From an uncultured Bacteroidota bacterium (GTDB lineage Bacteria > Bacteroidota > Bacteroidia > Chitinophagales > Chitinophagaceae), in NCBI GenBank assembly GCA_903906615.1, contig CAIVKT010000439.1, positions 1-9,453 on the forward strand: a stretch of DNA of 9,453 nt, in the 5' to 3' direction. Under the pieces are notes generated by a model. That model was not told where the DNA came from. It worked only from the letters and a program-made list of their open reading frames with translations, and did not search any database. Each line of letters opens with the position of its first letter. Positions within the stretch are counted from its first letter, which is position 1. Shown here piece after piece: positions 1 to 5,332 of the stretch. A program made the translations under genes and the position numbers.

Positions 1-1631
1 TGCTCCTGGTGGTTCACGAAATAGTGGTGCGCTGGTATAGCGCCAAATCTATTGTAGTGCGTAAAGTACTCTTCGTATAGATTGCTCACCATTGGGTTCT
101 TCAGCAGCGATGGGTCTACACGCTCTTCTATAAGACGTGCAACTGATTCGTAACCTTCGTGCTGCTCATGGCCATGCTCTATAAGCACACGCAGCAGTTG
201 CCACTCCTGCAGCTCATCTGTGGATAGTGGTGCGGTTGCAGGCTCTTGTTCTGCGGCCAATTGGTCGGCCTCGGGTATCGCAGCCTCATCGCGGCGGATA
301 TGCTTTTGCTCGGTTTCCACCCGGTCGCGGATGTATTTATTAACGAGGTTGACCAACCCAGCTTCATCCACATCCAGCTTGCGGGATGCTGTGCGTATAT
401 AGTGCGATTGCAGCGAAAAATCTTCGGCTTTATTGATCTTGGATATGCTTTCTGCTATCTCGTTAGCCAGCTTGGAGCGTTTTACAGGGTCGTTGCCGGC
501 ATCGGTAAGGCCCACCTGCAGGCGAAAGCTGATGACATCCTGCTTATGCTCTTTGATGTATTCGTGAAACTTGGCCGCGCCCGATTTCTGTACAAAGCTA
601 TCGGGGTCTTCGCCATCGGGCAGCAGTACCAATTGCACATTGAAGCTTTGCGAAAGGGCCATATCAAGGCCGCGCAGGGCGGCCTTGATACCAGCCGCAT
701 CGCCATCATATAGTATGGTCAGGTTTTTGGTGAGCTGGCCTATGAGGCGTAGCTGGTCTTCGGTAAGCGATGTACCGCTGCTGGATACCACATTCTCCAC
801 ACCGCCCTGGTGCAGGGATATGACATCGGTATAGCCTTCCACCAGCAGGCATTCATCCTGCTTGCCTATGGCCTGGCGGCTCTGGTACATGCCGTAGAGT
901 ACCTTGCTCTTTACATACAGCTCATTCTCCGGGCTGTTGATGTATTTGGGGGCTTTCTCATTGCTTTTGAGGATGCGCGCGCCAAAGCCCAGTATCCTCC
1001 CTGTCATGTTCTGTATCGGGAAGATAACACGGCCACGATATACATCGTAATAGCTGCCGTTGCGGTTCTTGGCCAGCCCGGCGCGCTCCATCAGTTCGCC
1101 TTTGTGGCCCTTGCTAATGGCGGTACGGTAAAACGAATCCCCATTATCGGGGTTATACCCCAGCCGGAAGCGGTCTATAATATCTTTACGAAATCCCCTT
1201 TGCTTGAAGTAAGACATGCCTATGAGCTGCCCTTCTTCGGTATTCATCAGGGTATCATAAAAATAGGTGGCGGCATATTCATTGAGTATGCGCAGGCTCT
1301 CCTCGGTCAGTTGCTTTTGCTGCTGCTCCGGTGTGCGCTCGGTTTCTTCAATGGTTATCTTGTAGTAGTCGGCCAGCCAGCGTATAGCCTCGGGATAGGT
1401 GAGCTTCTCATGGTCTTGTATAAAAGTGACCACATTGCCAGCCTTGCCGCACCCAAAGCATTTATAGATGCCCTTGGCGGGCGATACATTGAAGGATGGT
1501 GTCTTCTCGTTGTGAAAGGGACAATTGGCAATGTAATTGGTGCCTCGTTTTTTGAGGCGCACAAACTGGCCTATGACATCAACGACATCGGCACGGTTCA
1601 TTACTTCCTGTATAGAGGCGGGGGAGATCAT
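1..1631 (-). CDS. dnaG: DNA primase DnaG (C-terminus cut by window edge)
   Basis: This primase synthesises the RNA primers for lagging-strand replication, acting with the DnaB helicase at the fork. About 543 residues are visible, starting MISPASIQEV. The N-terminal CHC2 zinc finger has ligands C37, H40, C58 and C61 (CPFH and CFGC). The RNA-polymerase basic motif RGRVIFPI is at 199-206, with GFGARI at 215-220 and INSPEN at 231-236. The Toprim catalytic motifs are EGYTDV at 265-270 and the metal-binding DGD at 309-311. Family members are usually 600-660 residues, so the missing part should be most of the helicase-binding domain beyond the left edge. The ATG at 1631 is chosen because an in-frame stop lies just upstream and no other ATG is available. 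A TATCTTCG promoter element ends 5 bases before this ATG, so the mRNA is probably leaderless. Identity is secure. Confidence 0.97.
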   Translation of the reverse strand, partial: MISPASIQEVMNRADVVDVIGQFVRLKKRGTNYIANCPFHNEKTPSFNVSPAKGIYKCFGCGKAGNVVTFIQDHEKLTYPEAIRWLADYYKITIEETERTPEQQQKQLTEESLRILNEYAATYFYDTLMNTEEGQLIGMSYFKQRGFRKDIIDRFRLGYNPDNGDSFYRTAISKGHKGELMERAGLAKNRNGSYYDVYRGRVIFPIQNMTGRILGFGARILKSNEKAPKYINSPENELYVKSKVLYGMYQSRQAIGKQDECLLVEGYTDVISLHQGGVENVVSSSGTSLTEDQLRLIGQLTKNLTILYDGDAAGIKAALRGLDMALSQSFNVQLVLLPDGEDPDSFVQKSGAAKFHEYIKEHKQDVISFRLQVGLTDAGNDPVKRSKLANEIAESISKINKAEDFSLQSHYIRTASRKLDVDEAGLVNLVNKYIRDRVETEQKHIRRDEAAIPEADQLAAEQEPATAPLSTDELQEWQLLRVLIEHGHEQHEGYESVARLIEERVDPSLLKNPMVSNLYEEYFTHYNRFGAIPAHHYFVNHQE

Positions 1632-1636
1632 TTTTG

Positions 1637-1644
1637 CGAAGATA
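1637..1644 (-). promoter_or_regulatory. Putative -7 promoter element of dnaG (TATCTTCG)
   Basis: On the minus strand TATCTTCG is followed by CAAAA and then the dnaG ATG. It matches the Bacteroidota -7 consensus TAnnTTTG with C for the third T. Transcription would begin at or within a base or two of the ATG. A TTGAG lies about 16 bases upstream, at 1659-1663, and may serve as the -33 TTG. The 12-mer CTTATCTTCGCA is also found upstream of aspS. Confidence 0.6.
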
Positions 1645-1654
1645 AGATTTTTGA

Positions 1655-1688
1655 ATGGCTCAATGACTCAATAGCGTGATGACTCAAT
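1655..1688. repeat. Degenerate 8-bp tandem repeat upstream of dnaG
   Basis: On the plus strand units starting at 1655, 1663, 1671 and 1679 read ATGGCTCA, ATGACTCA, ATAGCGTG and ATGACTCA, followed by ATGC. Three of the four units are near-identical and in register with an 8-bp period. The tract covers the region where the dnaG -35/-33 element would lie, and it supplies TTG-containing sequence on the minus strand. Confidence 0.6.
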
Positions 1689-1732
1689 GCTTTTGATTTG
1701 TGATATAATTATTTTTAATGGACTAAATGAAA

Positions 1733-1758
1733 AGGCCGCTCCTTTGCGGGAGCAGCCT
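1733..1758 (-). terminator. Rho-independent terminator after the RDD pair
   Basis: Arms AGGCCGCTCC (1733-1742) and GGAGCAGCCT (1749-1758) enclose a 6-base loop. The one imperfect pair becomes a G-U wobble in the minus-strand RNA. Reading on the minus strand, the stem is followed by TTTCATTT. The hairpin lies between the stop of the downstream RDD gene (1811) and the dnaG promoter, so it probably ends the RDD transcript and insulates dnaG. Confidence 0.75.
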
Positions 1759-1810
1759 GAGCATTTTTATAAAAAAATTTTAACGCGGGTTTTCTTTATT
1801 TGCTAACTGT

Positions 1811-2287
1811 TTATATAATCGGGTTGTTTTTTACAACAAGCGTTCCAGCCATTTTATCGTGCAGGGTCTGGTTTTTCTCATCCCACAGCATCATGAAATA
1901 GCCGAAGAATAGGATGATTTCAGAAACCAATTTGCCGAAATGCCTACCTGTAGCCTTGCCGAAAGAGATGCGTTGTCCCTCCATGTCTGTAACCTTCAAT
2001 CCTAAAGCCATTTTTCCGACTGTAGCTTGCTGTTTGCCAGACTCCATTAGTGCGAAATATAGCCAGCCCATAATAAGGAGAGTTATTTCATACATACATA
2101 CACCCGCAGTGATAGGTTTATGATGTATTAATTCGGTGAGGATATTATCTTCCCCGGTTATCTGTTTTATGATAAAGGTCGGAACTAGAATAATAAGCCC
2201 ATCAATTAGCGCTGCTGCAAACCGTTGCCAGAAGCCCGCGTAAACTACTTGTGTTGTTTCAAAAATGGATATTTCCTGTTCCTGCAT
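1811..2287 (-). CDS. RDD family membrane protein (paralogue 1)
   Basis: A 158-residue integral membrane protein of the RDD family. Predicted membrane segments are about 22-41, 62-82 and 118-135. The family's conserved Arg and Asp lie in and before the first helix (R22, D29 in RFAAALIDG). The second Asp is D144 in the C-terminal LHDKMAGTLVV. The ATVGKMALGLKV loop is also typical. Family function is poorly defined: RDD proteins have been proposed to act in transport, and some halophile members as Na+/H+ antiporters, but nothing here shows a substrate. It is the second gene of a two-gene operon, starting 16 bases after the stop of its paralogue at 2304-2807, and a terminator follows at 1733-1758. 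The ATG at 2287 aligns with the paralogue's start. Confidence 0.88.
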   Translation of the reverse strand: MQEQEISIFETTQVVYAGFWQRFAAALIDGLIILVPTFIIKQITGEDNILTELIHHKPITAGVCMYEITLLIMGWLYFALMESGKQQATVGKMALGLKVTDMEGQRISFGKATGRHFGKLVSEIILFFGYFMMLWDEKNQTLHDKMAGTLVVKNNPII

Positions 2288-2303
2288 GGGGCTATTTTCG
2301 GGG

Positions 2304-2807
2304 TTAGTAATTCGTGTTTTGACTATCTTTTTTTATAACCAGTGTCCCAGCCATTTTATCGTGGAGCGTCTGGTTGCGGTCATCCCATAGCATCATAAAG
2401 AAGCCGAACAACAGAATAATGGTGGAAACAATTTTGCCGAAATGCCTGCCGGTAGCCCTGCCAAATGAAATTCTTTCACCGCTTTCGTCAGTGACAATGA
2501 TGCCAAGCGCTAATTTACCGATAGTAGCTTGCATTTTTCCGGACTCTAAAATTGCAAAATAGAGCCACCTGGCAATGATGGAAAAAATACTATAAGCTAC
2601 TGTAGCAAAGGTGATCGCCTCGAATGACCGGGTAAGATAGAAAGTATTGATAAATTCCTGAGTGCCAACCATACGCTGGATAATAGAAAACGGAATACCC
2701 ACTATAATAACATCTATGAATGCCGCGGCAAACCTGCGCCAGAAACCCGAATATACTACTCGCGGCTTTGTATCAAATATGGATATTTCTTCCCCCTCTA
2801 TATGCAT
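2304..2807 (-). CDS. RDD family membrane protein (paralogue 2)
   Basis: A 167-residue RDD-family membrane protein, clearly homologous over its full length to the gene just downstream (shared EISIF, GFW.RFAAA.ID, ISFG.ATGRHFGK, NQTLHDKMAGTLV). Membrane segments are about 25-45, 63-87 and 125-142. The signature residues are R25, D32 and D150. The open frame continues upstream, but ATG 2807 (MHIEGEEISIF) is preferred because it aligns with the paralogue's N-terminus and the upstream extension overlaps the preceding gene's terminator and coding region. This is the first gene of the pair. On the minus strand an imperfect -7 element, TATCTTAG (2828-2835), lies about 20 bases before the ATG. Substrate or role is unknown. 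Confidence 0.87.
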   Translation of the reverse strand: MHIEGEEISIFDTKPRVVYSGFWRRFAAAFIDVIIVGIPFSIIQRMVGTQEFINTFYLTRSFEAITFATVAYSIFSIIARWLYFAILESGKMQATIGKLALGIIVTDESGERISFGRATGRHFGKIVSTIILLFGFFMMLWDDRNQTLHDKMAGTLVIKKDSQNTNY

Positions 2808-2871
2808 ATGTGTGTGTTTTGTAAATACTAAGATAGCTAAGTATTTGATATTGTGTATGTACCTAAATAAA

Positions 2872-2893
2872 AATGGCCCCGGAAAGGGCCATT
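2872..2893 (-). terminator. Rho-independent terminator of the acidic protein gene
   Basis: Perfect 8-bp arms AATGGCCC (2872-2879) and GGGCCATT (2886-2893) enclose a 6-base loop. On the minus strand the stem runs straight into TTTATTTAGG, giving a U-rich tail. It starts 21 bases after the stop codon of the 2914-3105 gene and precedes the RDD promoter region. Confidence 0.85.
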
Positions 2894-2913
2894 GCAATGA
2901 TCTTGAAGCATAA

Positions 2914-3105
2914 TTAAGCGGCATCGTCTTCATGCGCCTCTTCGGCCTCTTCATCAGTAGTTTCTTCTGTTTCTTCTTCAGAAGGCTCTTCTGTTTCTTC
3001 TTCGCTGTGTTCTTCGTGCTGTTCTGTTTCGTGCTCAGCTACATGCTCGTGTGCTGCCGATGAAATGGTTTCGATTACTTCGCTTTCGATGATTGTGTTT
3101 TCCAT
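2914..3105 (-). CDS. Small, extremely acidic Glu/His-rich repeat protein
   Basis: A 63-residue protein of unknown function, starting MENTIIESEV. It contains 25 Glu, 3 Asp and 6 His, and no Lys, Arg, Cys, Gly, Leu or aromatic residue. Residues 34-57 are three 8-residue repeats (SEEETEEP, SEEETEET, TDEEAEEA), mirrored by a 24-base tandem repeat in the DNA at 2935-3006. Histidines at 19, 21, 25, 30, 33 and 58 make cation or metal binding conceivable, but that is inference. No signal peptide or membrane segment is seen. Protein-coding status is supported by an A-rich leader before the ATG at 3105 and a clean intrinsic terminator downstream. A TTG-start extension to 3138 is possible but less likely. 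It may be disordered. I recognise no family. Confidence 0.7.
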   Translation of the reverse strand: MENTIIESEVIETISSAAHEHVAEHETEQHEEHSEEETEEPSEEETEETTDEEAEEAHEDDAA

Positions 3106-3255
3106 GATCTTTGTTTTTAGATGGTGAATTTCAAGCAATTTAAGTGGCGATCACTATCCGGAAGTCGCACCTAAGAGAACTTAATGAACAGGTAATGATA
3201 ACAGCAGCTACAAATAATACTACGGTAATAATGCGTTCATATTTCTATGATATTA

Positions 3256-3263
3256 TACCTTTG
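3256..3263 (+). promoter_or_regulatory. -7 promoter element of the YjbR-like gene (TACCTTTG)
   Basis: TACCTTTG is an exact match to the Bacteroidota -7 consensus TAnnTTTG. Only CAGCC separates it from the ATG at 3269, so transcription should begin at or next to the start codon. A TTC at 3236-3238 stands at the -33 spacing (17 bases) but is a poor match to TTG. Confidence 0.68.
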
Positions 3264-3268
3264 CAGCC

Positions 3269-3601
3269 ATGAATGTGGAAGAAATAAGGGAGTACGCTAT
3301 TTCTAAGCCTGATGTTGAAGAGGGCTTTCCGTTTGGGCCGGAAACGCTTGTATTCAAGATAGCAGGCAAGGTTTTCCTGCTTGTGGGGCTGGAAAATGAT
3401 CCGCTGCAATTCAATGTGAAGTGCGACCCCGAAAAGGCAATAGAGCTGCGCGATGAATACGAGTGCATCATACCCGGTTACCACATGAATAAGAAACACT
3501 GGAACAGCGTGATCATAGATGGTACGTTAACTAACAGAAAGATAAAGGAGCAGATAGACCATTCTTATGATCTTGTGAAACCTAAAAAAAATAAACAATA
3601 A
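3269..3601 (+). CDS. MmcQ/YjbR family protein (DUF419, CyaY-like fold)
   Basis: A 110-residue protein of the MmcQ/YjbR family, which has a CyaY-like alpha/beta fold and is often described as DNA-binding, with no firmly established role. Family hallmarks are the N-terminal REYAISKPDVEEGFPFGPET, in which the fold's first helix is followed by the FPFG turn. Then come VFKIAGKVFLL (strands), LQFNVKCDPEKAIELRDEY, the PGYHMNKKHWNSV segment with its conserved histidine and tryptophan, and a closing helix IKEQIDHSYDLV. The tail KPKKNKQ is lysine-rich and encoded by A-rich DNA that merges into the repeat tract after the stop. The ATG at 3269 is fixed by the promoter only 5 bases upstream, which leaves no room for a ribosome binding site. 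It appears to be transcribed alone. Confidence 0.9.
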   Translation: MNVEEIREYAISKPDVEEGFPFGPETLVFKIAGKVFLLVGLENDPLQFNVKCDPEKAIELRDEYECIIPGYHMNKKHWNSVIIDGTLTNRKIKEQIDHSYDLVKPKKNKQ

Positions 3602-3693
3602 AAAGTAAAAAATAAAAAAAGTAGAGAGTAAAAAGTAGAGGGTAAATAGTAGGTAGTAGAAAGTAGAAAGTAAAAAAGTAAAAAAGTAAAAGA
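3597..3693 (+). repeat. C-free degenerate heptamer repeat tract (consensus RRRRGTA)
   Basis: There is no C in these 97 bases. All 15 T's are followed by AA or AG. T's at 3599, 3606, 3613, 3622, 3629, 3636, 3643, 3650, 3657, 3664, 3671, 3679 and 3687 are spaced almost exactly 7 apart, with slips of +2, +1 and +1. This gives about 13 degenerate heptamer units such as GAAAGTA and AAAAGTA. The first T is the T of the upstream gene's TAA stop. The tract fills the promoter region of the next gene. Confidence 0.85.
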
Positions 3694-3703
3694 CCTTTTT
3701 TTG

Positions 3704-4360
3704 ATGATGAAGTATATACTCGTGTTCCTTGCTGTATTATATGTAGAGCCTGCTACTGCGCAGTCGTTGATCCCATTTGCGTTTCTGTCGGAAGATGATA
3801 ATAGGCTGATCAAAGAGAATGACTCGTTGAAATTCTACGAAGCATCGGGCGGCGATACTTCTTATGTGGTAAGCCTCAATGAGGAGGCATCTTACTACAA
3901 ACTGCTGAACAAAGAACATAAGGTGGTGGCCGAGGGCGGCTATATAGCAGAAGGCGATAAATACCTGCAGGAGGGCAAGTGGACAGAGCGCTATGAAACG
4001 GGCAAACTAAAGAAGGAAGGCTATTTTCACCGCAATATGCCCATGGGTACGTGGCAAGAGTTTTACCCCGGCGGTAAGCTAAAGGTGGTATCTAATTATG
4101 CTATAGTGACTGTTCATGGCGATATGATCACCTGCCTCAGCGGCACCTACCAGGAGTACTATGCCAATGGTAAATTAAAGGTAAGTGGCTTCTATAGTGG
4201 CGACCTGGTGACCAGACAGGATACACTCATCCTTACTGACCCCGTTGCCGATAAAAAAGTAATGAAATTTGCGGAACGCAAAGAACTTGTGCCGGAAAAG
4301 ACCGGGCATTGGGAATACTATACCGAAACGGGGGAGTTGGATAAGAAAGAAGATCTATGA
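3704..4360 (+). CDS. Exported MORN_2-repeat protein (YwqK-like)
   Basis: A 218-residue secreted or periplasmic protein. The N-terminus MMKYILVFLAVLYVEPATAQ is a signal peptide with likely cleavage after A19 (A-T-A before Q). The C-terminal two thirds carry MORN_2-type repeats with the pattern G-x-W/Y-x-x-[FY]-x-x-G-x-L-x-x-x-x-x-[FY]: residues 91-108, 115-132, 147-164 and 201-218. Databases often call such proteins 'YwqK family antitoxin', but no partner toxin is visible here, so an antitoxin role should not be assumed. In Bacteroidota these repeats are common in envelope proteins of unknown function. Start choice: two adjacent ATGs (3704, 3707) give equivalent signal peptides, and the TTG at 3701 is unlikely. 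No TAnnTTTG is seen upstream, where the heptamer tract lies instead. The gene converges on the CsbD-like gene, with 9 bases between their ends. Confidence 0.83.
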   Translation: MMKYILVFLAVLYVEPATAQSLIPFAFLSEDDNRLIKENDSLKFYEASGGDTSYVVSLNEEASYYKLLNKEHKVVAEGGYIAEGDKYLQEGKWTERYETGKLKKEGYFHRNMPMGTWQEFYPGGKLKVVSNYAIVTVHGDMITCLSGTYQEYYANGKLKVSGFYSGDLVTRQDTLILTDPVADKKVMKFAERKELVPEKTGHWEYYTETGELDKKEDL

Positions 4361-4369
4361 TCTCCTCCC

Positions 4370-4558
4370 TTACCCCATGATGCTAAGGATATTCTTGATG
4401 TCGCTCCAGTTGCTTCCGAGCTTCTTTTGCAGGTGTTCAAGCAATTCTTTGTCTTTACCGATCTCGTCTATTAATTGCTCTTTGGTGAGATGAGGGAATT
4501 TTTCAGAGAGTTCTTTGCTAACTTCCGGCCATTTTTCGTTCAATGCGCTATTGTCCAT
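4370..4558 (-). CDS. CsbD-like small protein
   Basis: A 62-residue, charged, helical protein starting MDNSALNEKW. It has the CsbD-family layout: W10 in an N-terminal helix (W-x-x-V), a lysine/glutamate-rich helix, an F/Y-x-x-L-T turn (FPHLTKEQL 21-29), a conserved Gly-Lys-x-x-E-L (GKDKEL 34-39), and L-Q-x-K-x-G (LQKKLG 43-48). CsbD is a stress-induced protein in Bacillus with no known biochemical activity, and many Bacteroidota encode short homologues. The ATG at 4558 is chosen over an upstream TTG at 4597 because the family begins with M-[DN]. The TTG lies inside the promoter element at 4595-4602. The leader between is A-rich, as is usual in this phylum. Assignment is by motif reading only. 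Confidence 0.7.
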   Translation of the reverse strand: MDNSALNEKWPEVSKELSEKFPHLTKEQLIDEIGKDKELLEHLQKKLGSNWSDIKNILSIMG

Positions 4559-4594
4559 TACTGTGTGTTTATTTTTTGTTTGTAAATACCGTGC

Positions 4595-4602
4595 CAAAGT
4601 TA
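4595..4602 (-). promoter_or_regulatory. -7 promoter element of the CsbD-like gene (TAACTTTG)
   Basis: On the minus strand TAACTTTG matches TAnnTTTG exactly. The ATG at 4558 would follow a leader of about 30 bases that is A-rich (ACAAACAAAAAATAAACACA). The element is divergent from the barrel-gene promoter, and the two sit within about 50 bases of each other. Confidence 0.55.
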
Positions 4603-4634
4603 GGATACTTTCGCCATCCGTTTTTTATAAATGC

Positions 4635-4642
4635 TACATTTG
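4635..4642 (+). promoter_or_regulatory. -7 promoter element of the barrel gene (TACATTTG)
   Basis: TACATTTG matches TAnnTTTG exactly and is followed by TTGCG and then the GTG at 4648, the same 5-base spacing as at dnaG and the YjbR-like gene. A second possible element, TACTTTCG, lies at 4606-4613 and would give a leader of about 30 bases. The element supports GTG 4648 as the translation start. Confidence 0.62.
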
Positions 4643-4647
4643 TTGCG

Positions 4648-5307
4648 GTGAAGATATTAAGAATTGGTTTTATGATATTGCTTGTCGCTGCCCGGCTAAG
4701 TGTGGCCGCGCAGAATTATTATGAACCTGTACCCAAAATATTTGAGGGCGGCCTGGTGGCAGGCTGCAACTTCACGCAGATAGATGGCGACAGCTTTTAT
4801 GGATACCACAAGTTGGGGCTGGATGCGGGTGGGGTGGTGTATATACACTTCACGCCTGTGTTTGGCATCAGTATGGAGATCGCTTATTCGCAGAAGGGCA
4901 GCAGGGGAGAGCAGGTGACGCAATCGCCCAATATAGGCACTTATGTTGCCAAATATTTTATGAATGTGAACTATGTGGAGGTGCCTTTTGTGCTGCATGT
5001 AAAATTTGATGAGCTGGACTTTGAGGCCGGCGTTTCTTACGACCGCCTAATCAGTTCTAACGAATGGATACTCTCTGACCAGCAGGTAACGATAGACCCC
5101 GTGGCCAACCGTTTTAATACCTCAGATATAGACTACATTCTGGGGCTGAGCCACAAAGTATATAAGCAGTTTTACCTGGATGCCCGGTTTCTATACTCTA
5201 TAACATCTATACGCCCGGCGGACCGCATACCCGTGGGATATGGGTATGGCGCACAGGGGCAATACAATAATATGTTGAGCGTACGGGTGATGTATCTCTT
5301 TAAATGA
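4648..5307 (+). CDS. Outer-membrane beta-barrel protein (PorT-like)
   Basis: A 219-residue protein of the small outer-membrane beta-barrel type common in Bacteroidota (the PorT-like OMP_b-brl family). The N-terminus VKILRIGFMILLVAARLSVAAQ is a signal peptide, with likely cleavage after A21. The mature part has alternating strands with glycine turns: EGGLVAGCNFTQIDGD (33-48), KLGLDAGGVVYIHF (55-68), GISMEIAYSQKGSR (73-86), NYVEVPFVLHVKF (108-120), FEAGVSYDRLI (125-135), YLDARFLYSI (176-185) and the terminal strand SVRVMYLFK. GTG at 4648 is preferred: it supplies the positively charged signal-peptide n-region (K2, R5) and sits 5 bases after TACATTTG. ATG 4672 would leave no charged n-region, and the open frame to 4543 crosses the promoters. 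Ligand or partner is unknown. The gene is 25 bases upstream of the lipoprotein gene. Confidence 0.82.
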   Translation: MKILRIGFMILLVAARLSVAAQNYYEPVPKIFEGGLVAGCNFTQIDGDSFYGYHKLGLDAGGVVYIHFTPVFGISMEIAYSQKGSRGEQVTQSPNIGTYVAKYFMNVNYVEVPFVLHVKFDELDFEAGVSYDRLISSNEWILSDQQVTIDPVANRFNTSDIDYILGLSHKVYKQFYLDARFLYSITSIRPADRIPVGYGYGAQGQYNNMLSVRVMYLFK

Positions 5308-5318
5308 CCGATGTTTAC

Positions 5319-5326
5319 TAAATTTG
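5319..5326 (+). promoter_or_regulatory. -7 promoter element of the lipoprotein gene (TAAATTTG)
   Basis: TAAATTTG matches TAnnTTTG exactly and is separated by CCCTCT from the ATG at 5333. It lies in the 25-base gap after the barrel gene, so the lipoprotein gene may have its own leaderless transcript as well as read-through. No clear -33 TTG is seen. Confidence 0.6.
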
Positions 5327-5332
5327 CCCTCT

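Noticed and set aside
810..1679. 289-codon plus-strand open frame (and a 155-codon one at 246-713)
   Set aside because: Both are antisense to dnaG, whose zinc finger, basic motif and Toprim motifs are intact. Their translations resemble no family and are by-products of the opposite strand.
3565..3813. 82-codon minus-strand open frame rich in Phe, Leu, Ser and Tyr
   Set aside because: It only reads the complement of the A/G-rich repeat tract. The hydrophobic look comes from base composition, not from a membrane protein.
3704..4558. Toxin-antitoxin pair formed by the YwqK-like gene and the adjacent small gene
   Set aside because: The genes are convergent, the first encodes a signal peptide, and the second looks like CsbD. 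Nothing resembles a toxin.
4543..4647. Longer N-terminus for the barrel protein
   Set aside because: It would run through both divergent promoters and the start of the CsbD-like gene, and would bury the signal peptide. GTG 4648 fits better.
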